From NCBI GenBank assembly GCA_032871835.1, contig CM065301.1, forward strand, positions 18,555,291 to 18,619,290: a stretch of 64,000 nt of DNA, written 5' to 3'. Under the pieces are notes generated by a model, which saw nothing but the letters and a program-made list of their open reading frames with translations, had not been told where the DNA came from and did not search any database. Numbering within the stretch: the first letter of the stretch is position 1; each line of letters begins with the position of its first letter. Shown one piece after another: positions 33,091 to 43,940 of this stretch. This stretch comes from Dipteronia dyeriana (Eukaryota > Streptophyta > Magnoliopsida > Sapindales > Sapindaceae). The position numbers and the translations under genes are program-made.

Positions 33091-34100
33091 ATGACATTTT
33101 CGCTTAGAGTCATGTTGAGATGTCGGGGATTCCGATGGCATTAGCCGCACATCTACAGGCGGTGGATCAGACCTTCAAAACTGTTAAATAAAAGGTGCCA
33201 CTTCAACACTGAAAGAAACGTGGCGGTTCAGGACGAGGTGGATAAACTAACCCAGGCAAGCTTTATTCGAGAAGCCCGTTACCCCAAATGGATCGCCAAC
33301 TTGGTCATGGTCACAAAGGTAAATAGGAAGTGGCGCATGTGTGTAGACTATACCGACCTCAACCGGGCATGCCCGAAGGACAGTTTCCCTCTACCAAAAA
33401 TTGATCAGTTGGTCGATTCCACTTTTGAGAACAAGATTCTGAGCTTCATGGATGCATTTTTTGGCTACAATCAGATTATGATGCATCCCGCGGACCAAGA
33501 AAAGACCAGTTTCATCACCGCGTAAGGCCTATACTGCTACAAGGTGATGCCTATCGGGCTCAAAAATGCTGGAGCTACTTACCAGCGGTTAGTCAATCGG
33601 TTGTTCAAACTCGAAATTGAAAAGTCGAAGGAGGTGTACATCGACGACATGATCACCAAATCTTTAACCTCGGGAGGCCACCTGGACGACCTTCATAGGA
33701 CCTTCATGATCCTAAGGGAAAACCAGATGAGGTTGAACCATTCCAAGTGGGCCTTTGGGATAACTGTGGGAAGTTTCTGGGCTTCATTGTCCATGAGAGA
33801 GGCATAGAGGCTAACCACGAAAAAATCATGGCTATCCTAGATCTAGAATCCCCCACATCTCTTAAACAGGTTCAAGCCTTGACCGGACAGGTAGCAGCGC
33901 TCAATAGGTTCATCTCTCGGTCTACCGATAAGTGTCTACCATTCTTCAAGGCTACCAAGCAGGGAAGAAACATGAAATGGGATCAGGAGAGCCAACAAGC
34001 TTTCCAAGCTTTGAAAAGATACCTAAGAAGCCCTCCACTGCTGGTTAAGCCAAATCCTGGAGAAGAGCTCCAAATATACTTGGTCATTTCATAAACCGCC
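33091..34100 (+). pseudogene. B2 reverse transcriptase and start of the first RNase H
   Basis: Motifs: RMCVDYTDLNRACPKDSF (33334), FMDAFFGYNQIMMHPADQEK (33446), YIDDMITKS with the catalytic YIDD at 33637-33648, then FLGFIVHERGIEANHEK in another frame (from 33747), then NMKWDQESQQAFQALKRYL. TAA follows SFITA (33523), PFG is changed to PIG, and one base is lost around 33770. The active-site aspartates are intact but the frame is broken. Confidence 0.88.
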
Positions 34101-34455
34101 ATGAGCGGGGCCTTGGTCAAGGAATGTGGGGATAGGATCCAACGACCTATCTACTATGTGAGTCACGCTCTAACCAAGCCCGAAAAGAACTAAACTCTAT
34201 TGGAGAAGCTCGCTTACGCCTTGGTGACCTCAGCAAGGAAACTTTATCCCTACTTCCATGTCATTCAATAGTAGTGGTGACGACCAACCCCTCCGCCAAT
34301 TCTAACAAAAGCCGGATGTTTTTGGAAGGCCGATTCTATGGGCTCTACAGCTTACCCAGTTTGATTTAAAGTATAAGCCTAGGACCGCGATAAAAGCTCA
34401 GGCACTAGCAGACTTTATAGTCGAGCTCTTAATACCTTCAGATCAGGCAACCCCC
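34101..34455 (+). pseudogene. B2 first RNase H, C-terminal part
   Basis: In shifted frames: DRIQRPIYYVSHALTK (34131), LLEKLAYALVTSARKLYPYF, then QFDLKYKPRTAIKAQALADF near 34360. This is the connection domain and RNase H usually fused to gypsy RT. The segment carries several stops and frame changes and is collinear with 23885-24230 in B1. Confidence 0.7.
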
Positions 34456-34990
34456 ATGGTAACATATGTACCCCTTGAGAGGACTCCAGAATCTGACAAC
34501 TGGCCGGAGGGCTACGAGTCGTGGACTCTCTACACTGAAGAAGCTTCTGGGCAATCTAGGGGAGGAGCGGGCATAGTCCTCATCGACACAGAAGGAACTG
34601 AGTGCTGCCACTGTTTTAGGTTTGAATTTAAAGCCACGAACAATAAGGCAAAGTACGAACCTCTACTAGCTGGAATAAAGGTTGCCATAGAACTCAAGGT
34701 TGATTACCTGAATATCAAGAGCGTCTCTTCACTCGTAGTTAACCAAGTCTCCAGGGATTATCAGGTAAAAGGGGATAATATGATCGTATACCTAAGATTG
34801 GTTCAACAACTCAAAAGAAGATTTAAGGGATTCAAAATCGAGCAGATACCTCGACAGTTATATCATCGGGCTGACGTCTTTGCCAAGATAGCTGCATATG
34901 GTGGCCAGACCCTACCTCACGGAGTCCCTCTTCAAGTAATCCCCCTACCTAACATTATGACAGGTAAGGAAGCTTATACCTTGGACCGAC
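34456..34990 (+). pseudogene. B2 second RNase H
   Basis: An open frame with SWTLYTEEASGQSRGGAG (from about 34522) and NNKAKYEPLLAGIKVAIEL (from about 34639), then VVNQVSRDYQVKG and ADVFAKIAAYG. This is a second RNase H domain of the kind known in Tat elements. In B1 the first motif reads LYTDGAS. Here the catalytic Asp is Glu, and in the second motif the usual Glu positions (NNEAEYEALLAGL in active relatives) read Lys, so the enzyme is probably dead although the frame is open. Confidence 0.75.
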
Positions 34991-36238
34991 AGCCATGCTG
35001 GATGGATCCAATAGTGAAGTATCTGCAGGATGGGAAACTCCCCAGGGAGCCCGACCAAGCTAGGAGGGTTAAAAGGCTCTCGGTCCGGTATTGTATGGTG
35101 GATGGGCATTTATACCGAATGGGAAAATTCCTTCCCTTGCTCCGATGTCTACACCCTGAAGATGCCAAGTGGGCTTTGAGAGAGGTTCATTCCGGGGAAT
35201 GCGGAAACCATATTGGTGGAGAGGCCTTGGCATATCAGGTTCTCCGCATGGGGTATTATTGACCGACCATCCATCCATCAAGATGCAAAGAACTTGGTAA
35301 AAACCTGCGAGGCATGCCAGAAGGCCTCAAACTTGAGTCATCTCCCTCCGGAACGCTTGTCGTTCCTTAGCTCGCCATACCCATTTGCTATGAGGGGAGT
35401 CGATTTGATTGGACCGCTTTCTACAGCTCCGGGACAGGCCAAGCACGTTATCGTAGCGATTGACTATTTCACAAGATGGGTTGAAGCCGAACCACTCTCT
35501 CAGATATCAGAAGAAAACACAACAAGGTTCATCAAGACCAATGTAGTTTGCAGGTTCGGAACCCCCTTTGCCATCATAATCGACCTTAGAAAACAGTTCA
35601 ATAATGGTCGATTTAGAGATTTCTACGAAGGCTTAGGAATCGACCTTCGGTTTGCTTCGGTAGACTACCCTCAGATCAATGGTCTGGTAGAATCCATGAA
35701 CAAAACCATTAAGAAATTGTTAAAGAAAAAGCTACAGCAGAAGAAAGGCAGATGGGTAGAAGAGCTTCCTAATGTCCTCTGGGCTTACCGCACTACAATG
35801 AGAACAGCTACCGGGGAAACACCATACTAGCTGGCCTTAGGGGTTGAAGCAGTCCTACATATAGAGCACAAGTTGACCTTCTTTAGAGTCTAACATTTCG
35901 AACCAGGGGGCAACGAAGGTAAGCTCCGAGCTAGCTTGGACCTCCTAGAGGAAAAACAAGATCAAATAGCTGAGAAGGTAGCAATCTACCAAAGAAGGAT
36001 TGCCAGGTACTTCAACAGGAGGGTTAAAGCCCGAAGCTTCAAAGAAGGGGATTTAGTCCTCAGGAAAGTAATGTTGAACACCAGGAAGAGGTCAGACGGG
36101 GTCCTAGGGACCAACTGGGAAGGACCATACCTAATAAAGATGGTGATCCGTAATGGGGCGTGCAAGCTCGAGGATATGAATGGCCAACTCATCGACAATA
36201 CTTGGAATACAAATCACCTAAGGAAATTCTACCCTTGA
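34991..36238 (+). pseudogene. B2 integrase
   Basis: The frame to 35262 ends in the zinc-binding half (REVHSGECGNHIGG; two His). After TGA and a frame change comes CEACQK (two Cys, 35309). The catalytic core shows GVDLIGPL (35398), IIIDLRKQF (second Asp, with the usual NG replaced by LR) and GLVESMNKTIKK (Glu). TAG stops the frame at 35828. The C-terminal domain is in another open frame, 35936-36238 (VKARSFKEGDLVLRKVM ... NHLRKFYP). It would insert the cDNA into the chromosome. All domains are recognisable but split. Confidence 0.88.
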
Positions 36239-36870
36239 ACAAGGGACTCAGAAGCAGGCAACCTCCGACAAGTTTTTTTTTTCGACAATAGTGTACTCCA
36301 TCCTCCATATCAATAAAGCTTGCTTTTCTTGTTTACTCCTTCTTCAGCTATGTCCTACAATGATTTGGGTCTACATGGAAAAATCAACATTATCGCCTCA
36401 AGACCAGGGGTAAGCCGGGGAAGCCCCCCGCCACTCCTGATTCCTTGGTCGGGCACTACCTCTCGCCAAGAAGGGTCTGAGTGTAAGAGCATAGTTGCCA
36501 TCAAGATCTCAAGACCAGGAAATAGCTAGATAGCCCTCATGATGCCTTGGTCGGGCTACTACCCCCAAGAAGGATCTGAGTGTAAGAGCATAGTCGCCAT
36601 CCAGATCACAAGACCATGAAATAGCTAAATAGCCCTCCTGATGCCTTGGTCGGGCTACCACCCCCAAGAAGGATCTGAATGTAAGGGCATAGTTGCCATC
36701 CAGATCTCAAGACTAGGAAATAGATAGATAGCCCTCATGATGCCTTAGTCGGGCTACCACCGCCAAGAAGGATCTGAGTACAAAAGCATAGTTGTCATCC
36801 AGATCTCAAGACCATGAAATAGCTATATAGCCCTCATGATGCCTTGGTCGGGCTACAACTCCCAAAAAGA
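36239..36870 (+). repeat. B2 3' tail and 99-bp array (about 5 units)
   Basis: A spacer with CAATAAAGCTTGC (36309) is followed by the lead-in CTCAAGACCAGGGGTAAG and array units at about 36435, 36539, 36638, 36737 and 36836, 99 bp apart. The first unit reads CTGATTCCTTGGTCGGG, the same variant found at the B0 deletion junction (12368). Confidence 0.92.
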
Positions 36871-37345
36871 GATCAGGGATAGAGGGCTCAATTTACTCTA
36901 AATATACCAGTTAGTTCTGGTTACTAGCCCCCCTTGATACGTGGTCACTCACTGCAATAGGTCTACAATCAAACAAGAGGACTATCGACTAAGGAAGTTG
37001 AGCTGCGAGGTTTGATGGTCAGAAAGGCCGACGCTAAATGTCCGTTTTCAAGCTTAAATGTTTTTCTTATCTTGTTATTTCCCCCGATATAAGTCAATAT
37101 GCTGTGAGCGCCGGACCTAGAGGGAGATCAAGGAAATACATGTAAGTCGGGGAATGAGCTGGATCTAAAGTTGGAATTTATTAATGTACGGGGGAGCCTA
37201 TTCCTTAATAAGGCTACATCAGGTAGGGATCCCAACCCCTGATTCTGGGCTACAAAAATAAAAATAATAAAAGGCCAAACACGTTTAAAGATGGGATGCC
37301 CACCCCCCTTTCCGGGCATTCAAAATGAATCACAAAAGAGATAAT
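36871..37345 (+). other. B2 region between array and antisense gene
   Basis: Collinear with 12501-13053 and 25016-25587. No gene is seen. Confidence 0.5.
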
Positions 37346-39833
37346 TCAAACTTCTTCATCTTTATGATGGCTTTCAGCCTCCTCCTCCACGGAATGAACC
37401 TCGCCTCTTGCTCCCCTCTCTTGTCCTAGCTCATCTTGATCAGCTACGTCTACCGCCTCTACCTCCTCAAGAAGGCTGGCCACAGACTCAGGCATGTTCC
37501 CGCCTTCTGTTGACTCCACTCTTGAGATCACTGTGGGAGGGGTCTCGGGCTTCAGTAAGGCCTCATTCTAGCTCCTCGGTTTGGACCCCCTTCGATGATT
37601 CGCCAGAACCAGATGCTGGGATGGCTGAAACAGAAGGAGACAGATCTGGCACCTCCAACTACTTCCCATCTCCATCATTTTCAGGGCGAGACATTTCCGC
37701 AGCCCGTGACATGACCTCTTCTCTATCCAAGCCGACGATGCTTGAGAGATCGAATGGGGGAGGAAGGGCCTCTACAACCTAATTAGAGGATTAGAAGTAC
37801 CCCTCGTTAAAAGAGGCTTCCATATCGGCCTGGAGCTGGGTAATTTGAGCCTGCAAAGTTTGGTTCTCGACATCCAGAGCATTCGCCTCTCCCTTCCAGT
37901 CATCCCGCTGGCTAGCCCGTTGCTTCGACCGGAGAGTTTCCTGATCAAAAGCCCTCTTCAACCTCTCATGGTCGCACTGAAGCTCAGCTAGCTATGTCTC
38001 CATTCCCTGTTGACTGAGGTCATCTCCTGGACCAGGGTTTGAGCCTGAACAAGCAACCCCATGGCTCGCTCAGCCTCAGCCTCAGCCTCAGCCTCAGCCT
38101 CAGCCTCAGCTGCCCGATCGCGGAGGAAGGCCACTCGATTCCCCATGGCCACCTGAAACTTGAAAGCCTACAAAGAAAATTCATGTTAGAAAATGATAAA
38201 TCAAGCTGTTGAATGAGGAAGTAAAAGTGACGATTACCTCAGCTAGAATGGCAGACCCTTTGGTAATCATGATGTCCATGGGCATCAAGGTCATCCTAGA
38301 AACCCCGCCGCCTGGACAGGATGCAACGAATTGCTTCAGGACCTCATCCTAACCCACCGAGCTAGATTGCTGGTAGGGGCGAGAAGGGGCGACCTCAGGA
38401 ATATCGATATTTGGCTCTCTAGGAACCTCGACTGCCCGGGATACAACCGGATTAGTAGAGAGGGATAATGTGACTCGGGAAGCATCGGTTGAAGCAAAGA
38501 CTACTGGTGAGGAGGCAGGAGTGGATTTATTGGCGACTTGAGAGGCAGACCCTCTTCGGCTTAGAGCCTTTGCCACCAGAGATGTAAGAAGAGCCATCTT
38601 GGACTTCACCTGGGAAGGTGAGGGCGAAGGAACGAGAAGGGCAGCTACCTTAGTGGTTGACCCCCCTTTCTTTGGAACAGCCGAGAGAGCTCCTGGGGAC
38701 GATCTGGAAGGAGAAAGGGGGATCCCAGCTTGCCGGGCTTCGTGAGAAGCTGGAGCAAAAACAAACACTATTAAAAAAAAGGATCAAGAACATCAGAACT
38801 GAACCATCCAACAATTTAATGACAGGATAGAGCGAGATACTTACGAGGAGTAGCATCGAAGACCCGCAGGTACTTGTTCACCCTACGGGGATCGAAGGGG
38901 TCAGCGGTTGGAAACTTCAAATTTAAGTAATTTCGAGCCATGATGGTCTTCAGTACGGCTTTAGACTCAGCGGGTAAGAAATCCCGACCCCAAGAGGGTT
39001 TGTCGCTAAAATCGATGGAAACCTCGACCTCATGCCCACCTATGAATACAGAGCTTCCTAGTCTCCCCCTGCCAGTACCCACTCCTCTGTCCAAGCGGGG
39101 TCCTTCTTTGAATCCCAGAGGATGATAAAGTTGAGCCTATTTTTGGCCTTGGCAAAGAATTGGCCTCGTGGAACCCCAGTCAGGCTATCTATCTGGAAAA
39201 GGAAGGCGAGCTCCTCAGCCCCGGGCTCCCTGGTTACGTTGCTCATCTCATATTTCTCCCTCCATAATACAAGAAAGCCGACTAGATGCCTTCAGAAGCC
39301 AGGCATCAGATGAAGCGGAGCCAACTGAAGGGCATTGAGAGCCCGATGAAGGGTAGGGTGAAGAGAGAGCCTCACCCCGCTCTAAAAAGTTGTGATGTGG
39401 ATAGGGAGTACGCCTTGGGGCGGGCTAAAAAATTCATAATTCCTATGGGGACAGTGAGGAAAATGGTGTCAGAAATATCGTATTTGACCCGAAGATGGCT
39501 AATCGACTGAGGGTCGACGGTGGAGTCAGGGATGACCCTAGGTTCGAAGGGAAGGGTCACAGCTGAAGGAAGCTCCGCCACTGTGACTTGAGCCCTCCCG
39601 ACTACGTTGACTCTCTCCCCAACATCAGAATCTTCGTCGACTAGGTTTAGAGGATTGTCCGGCTGGTTCGAGAAGGCAGAGCCGATAGAGACTTTCCTGC
39701 TAGAACGACGGTCCTAGCGGAGCGGGAAAGATTACTCATCGCTTGAAATTCCTCTCACCCATTTAAGAGGAGCTAGGTTAGAACCTCTGGTGTCCTCAAC
39801 CAAGGCGTCAATACTATCTGAGAAAGTCGACAT
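37346..39833 (-). pseudogene. Family B antisense gene, copy in B2
   Basis: ATG at 39833 (MSTFSDSIDALVEDTRG) and stop at 37346 after an acidic tail (SVEEEAESHHKDEEV). The central domain keeps TLPFEPRVIPDSTVDPQSIS, YGG-LWREKYEMSNVTREPG (with TGG where B0 and B1 have TAG), SLTGVPRGQFFAKAKNRLNF and ARNYLNLKF. Intron signals fit at about 38842 (GTAAGTATC donor; acceptor ...TTAATAG near 38770) and about 38237 (GTAATCGTC donor; acceptor TTTGTAG near 38169). An (Ala-Glu)n run from repeated GAGGCT lies at about 38075-38110. A frameshift sits near 39440, and stops occur near 39735. It is independently decayed relative to B0 and B1. Confidence 0.72.
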
Positions 39834-40181
39834 TAATGGGTAAAAAAGATTTGAAAGCAAGCGAAAGATAGAGGGAAATCGGTAGAGAAAGCAGGAAAGA
39901 AGAAATTTGAAAATTTGAGATTTGAGAAAGTATGAAGAAAGTAACGGTAAGGCCGGGTTTAAATAGAGGATTATCTGCGATATCCTCGGGAAGATCACCT
40001 AGAGCCGTATTGCAACCGTCTTTCTTCGAATAACACACTGTTTCAAATTCAAATATTGGGTAATTAACGAGAAGATTTCGCTCTCATTAATTATCTTTAT
40101 GGCGGAAAACTTTCTCAATTAATCAAGAAATCTAACTCCAACCCCAACTCTACCACCGGTGTTCAAGTCAGAAGGGACTTC
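39834..40181 (-). promoter_or_regulatory. B2 antisense promoter region and polypurine region
   Basis: CTATTTAAA on the minus strand (complement of 39958-39966) is the TATA-like box, about 125 bp from the antisense ATG. On the plus strand TCAAGTCAGAAGGGACTTC directly precedes the LTR; AGAAGGGA is the likely polypurine primer. Confidence 0.5.
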
Positions 40182-41358
40182 TGTTAATAGTGAAATTTGG
40201 CCAGGGGTCAAAGCGGAATTTTCCACTTTCTCGCCACAAGTCGAAACCCATAATCGACAATCATGAAGCCCGAAAAGACCATAAAGCCACCCTGCAGGAG
40301 CAGGAAAGGCCGGCTCGGCTTCAAAACTACCAGAACATAAGCCAGCCACGACCAGGACGAGCCCCCACAAGAGTAATGAAACCCGGGCTTTTTCAGGCCA
40401 TCTATTGGGAAACCTCGGCTCTGAGGTCAAGCTCCACAACCGCCCCGTGAATGCCAGGGGATGTCTCCAAGCTCAAGAGACATTCGAGAGAAGCCCACCA
40501 ACCACTCCAGAAGCCCCGTTGTTCTTGCTGGACATAAGGGAAGAATCACGCCTAAATCTACACTACCCCGGCTACCTCCCAAGAATGTCTACAAGAACAC
40601 CTCAAGCCCCCAAGGGTCAGTGAAAATCCATCTCAAGCTTCTAAGAACAGAGTCGGAGCATGGATCTACCTCGCTCTATGGGGCAACAGGCAGCTGGCTG
40701 AGTGACCTCTATGAAAAACCATGTCGCGATAACATACAAGATCATTTCTAGAAGATAACCATCATTAATCCCGTATACGTGTGTACCAAGAGTTTGATTC
40801 CAAAAAGGAAACAAACTCATTCACGTTAATTGTTTCCGCTATTTATTCTGGGTCAACCACTTTTAAATGTAAGATCCCGCCCAATAAGGAGGAAACGGAT
40901 TCAAAGGATCATGGCGGGATATCAGCAAATTCAAACCAACCTGGACCATGTATAAATAGAGCCAAGCACGATAAACACAGGGGGATATAGAGAAAAATAT
41001 ATAGAGAGTACATACCCAGAGAAAGATAGCAACAGAGAGAAGAGAGAAAGAAAAGAATAGGGGAAGGCCTAAATTCTGTATTCATAACACGGCCACCTTC
41101 GTTTCCACTATTCGATAGGCACAGAGTTGCCACCACTCTACACCTTAGAGAGACTACGACCATATAAGAGAGCGATTTGTATTTTAAAGCAATATATCAA
41201 TAATAAAAGCTCATATTTACTGTTATTACGATCCAGCCTCTCGTCTATCTCTTAACAGGTCGGGAACCAACGGTACCGACCCCGGCCATCACTTTTGTGG
41301 TAGTGGTCTCGAGGGTGTTAACAGGAATTTCTCATCCCGAGCAAATTTCCTATCAACA
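40182..41358 (+). mobile_element. B2 3' LTR
   Basis: 1177 bp from TGTTAATAGTGAAATTTGG to TTCCTATCAACA, with TATAAATAG at 40951. It is followed by AATGT, the B2 target duplication, and then the resumed Myb/SANT-like exon. Confidence 0.92.
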
Positions 41359-42009
41359 AATGTGTTAAGGTTAATTTCTCCATTTTTAAAGAAATTTAAT
41401 TTATTAATCATCTTTTTATTTAACTTTTTCAATAAATTTTTTGTTACTAATGTTATCTATTCATTACAGAGTCACCCAAACAAGAAAAAACATTTTCCCT
41501 ATTATGAAGAATTGGGAACAGTGTTTGAAAATGATCGGGCTAATGGACAAGGTGCAATTGGATTATATAAAACAATTGAGGAGATTGGCGATGAGGATGA
41601 TTAACATAAAGACTTTGACCCTTTCTATCCATTAGATGAGTTGAATGGTAATGTGAACATGAGTAGCACAAACACACCATTAACACAATCAAGTAAGAAA
41701 AGTTAAAACAGATCTACAAACGAAGATCCAGTAGTTGATTTTCTCAATAACTCAGTTAAAGAATTTGGTAATATGCAAACTGCTGCAAGTGATTCTATTA
41801 GACGACTTGTTGATTGCTTTCAATTTAAGGTTGATGCAGTTACAGTAAGGATGAAGGTATTTGATGAACTCAAGAAAATCGATAGAATGACAAATGCACA
41901 ACGAGTAAAAGTTGGTCAACTTCTTGTCCATGATCAAGCTAACATCGACTATTTCTTCACTTTGGATGAAGAATTCAAACTTGATTTCCTTTTGTCGTTG
42001 TTGGAATGA
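41359..42009 (+). pseudogene. Myb/SANT-like protein, end of exon 1, intron and exon 2
   Basis: Just after the B2 duplication, GTT AAG completes exon 1. An intron of 100 bp fits at 41370-41469 (GTTAATTTC...TTCATTACAG). Exon 2 begins SHPNKKKHFPYYEELGTVFE, the usual continuation of the Myb/SANT-like domain, followed by NDRANGQGAIGLYKTIEEIG. Two in-frame TAA codons (near 41602 and 41704) interrupt an otherwise constant frame that continues through MQTAASDSIRRLVDCFQFK to FLLSLLE and TGA at 42009. The C-terminal part resembles the region after the domain in PIF/Harbinger ORF1 products. No transposase ORF accompanies it in this window. Confidence 0.75.
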
Positions 42010-42500
42010 ATTATATTTGAATTTTGGTATTTGACATCTTTTTTGAATTGAGATATAATTTTGAATTGCTATTATTATGTAAAGCTTAGAAACTTTGGGC
42101 ACAACTTTAGAAAATTTGGTATCCTTTTTTAATGGTGAAAAAACTCTTGGACATAATATGATTATGTTTTATTTTAATGTTTGATTATGTTTCATTGGAT
42201 GTTTGATTTGTAACTTATTTTTATTATTATTATTATTATTATTATTGGTTTGTATCATAATGATCTAATGTAATTTGTAATTTGAATTTGTTTTTGTTTT
42301 TGTCTTCAATTTAAAAATTAATTTATGTATGAGAGATCTATTTTTTTTATGCAATTATGAAAAAAATGATTATTAACAAATAAAATTCATTTAAAAGAAA
42401 AAAAAATCTCATGTGCAACCAAACACAGTTATCTGGCATTCCTAGGAATCTGACACAATATTCTTATACATAACCAAACACAAGTATACAGATTTTCAAG
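42010..42500 (+). other. Non-coding, (ATT)n microsatellite and possible transposon end
   Basis: An (ATT)n run lies at about 42221-42246. CATGTGCAACCAAACACAG (42411) and ATAACCAAACACAAG (42470) resemble the ends of plant PIF/Harbinger elements (TGTTTGGTT read from outside). A matching left end with a 3-bp duplication was not found. Confidence 0.35.
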
Positions 42501-43940
42501 AATCACATTACTATGTTTAACTTACCCGCGCACATGAAGAAGAAATTGAAGGAAGGGTCATTGAGAGGGTAGCACCAGCGCATTTGCCCGCGCACCGAAG
42601 GTGATTTATCTGGCATCAGGTCATTGTGTGGGTATCACCAGCGCTATACCAGCACATTTGTCAGCGTATCGAAGATGAAAAAATTGGTTTCAGGGGATTG
42701 CGAGGGTATATACTCGTGTTATACCTACGTATTTCGTGCGATCTGTTTGTCCACATCAGCATGGCATGCCTATTTTTTGAAATCATATTTAAGGAGTCGT
42801 TAGTGATATCACACAGTCGTCCATACACACATCCAACACTCATTTTTCTCTCTCTAGATCTAGGAATTACATTTCTCCCAAAAACCGATCCAAATCAACC
42901 ATCCATCTCAATCAATTGCTACTCAACAAGGACATTGGAGAGGAGATTGAAGCTTGAAAAAGAAAAAGGTCACACATGGGTCCTTTTTATACCTTTCCTA
43001 CTTGTTATTCTCTTATGATTGTCATGAGTAGCTAATCACCCCACTAGGGGGTAAATGTGATTCATTTGTGAATAGTGGACTTTGTAATGAACTCTTTATT
43101 TTACAAATCAATCTATCAATTTTGTTTAATTCAATGGTTTAATTTGATTTCAAAGATGATTTGTTTAAGATTGTACATTCCTTTATTTGCAAAATTATTT
43201 GAGGAACTATGAGTGGTCATTAGGTGTACATCTACTTAATCTCCTCTAGCTCAATTGGATGAAAGGATTAAGCAAGAGCACATCCTTAAGTGAAACTCGG
43301 ATTTAATAATCTTAGTTCTTATCTAATCTAAATAGGTAATCAATTTTATACGTCTAGGTTGATTGCTTGTGAAAGATTAAGCATCAGTTCTGCACATCTA
43401 GCTTGATGATTTTATAAAAAGATTTATACATAATTTGATAGATGTACATTCACGGACAATCAATTGTGGGTGGCCATTCTATACATCTAGATTAGAAACC
43501 CATGAGAGATATACAACCAACACTATACATCCAGGTTGGTACATTAGTTTAATGTTCATTAATGGTTGAGTTCATCCTAGCCCATCATTTACCTATGGAA
43601 TCCATCGACTCCCTAATCCACATATCATACATTCACACACCTATCATTTCTTAGTTGCATTTCAGTTTATTTATAGTTAGTTTGCATTTAGTTTATCTCA
43701 TCTCAACAATCATATCATTTTACTCTTGTAGCATTTTAGTTTTATCGCTTTGTTAATCACTAGAGTTTCAATTTAATCATAGCTTGTGTCGATCTCTGTG
43801 GGTGATACCCTGGCTTGCCGCATATACTTGTTTCATACATTATAGGTGCATAGTTGAGGTTTATAAATTTTGTTTGACGAGTGTTTTCTAACTATAAAAA
43901 CGTACACGTCAAATCTCAAATTGAGTGTATGAGTGTCATA
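42501..43940 (+). mobile_element. Probable gypsy (Athila-like) LTR remnant
   Basis: TCGATCTCTGTGGGTGATAC and CCTGGCTTGCCGCATATACT (43790-43830) resemble the conserved end part of Athila-type LTRs (ATCCCTGTGGGATTCGACCC-like). The block before it repeats the theme ACATCTAG.TTGAT...GATTAAGCA several times (43230-43560). Borders and target duplication were not resolved. The 130-residue frame at 42626-43018 has no recognisable domain and is not called. Confidence 0.4.

Larger units (their letters stand above)
29611..41358 (+). mobile_element. Family B (Ty3/gypsy, Tat lineage) element B2, complete layout
   Basis: 11,748 bp with LTRs of 1175 bp (29611-30785) and 1177 bp (40182-41358), PBS, gag, protease, RT, two RNase H domains, integrase, 99-bp array, antisense gene and polypurine region. 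The target duplication is AATGT at 18935-18939 and 41359-41363. The left copy is now separated from B2 by B1, and TGT at 18940-18942 is the B2 LTR start left behind. The LTRs differ at roughly one base in ten by eye, so B2 is old. All ORFs carry frameshifts and stops. It lies in an exon of a Myb/SANT-like pseudogene. Confidence 0.9.

Noticed and set aside
42626..43018. 130-codon plus-strand frame
   Set aside because: No recognisable domain, lies in LTR-like repeat DNA, no conserved neighbour and no splice context.
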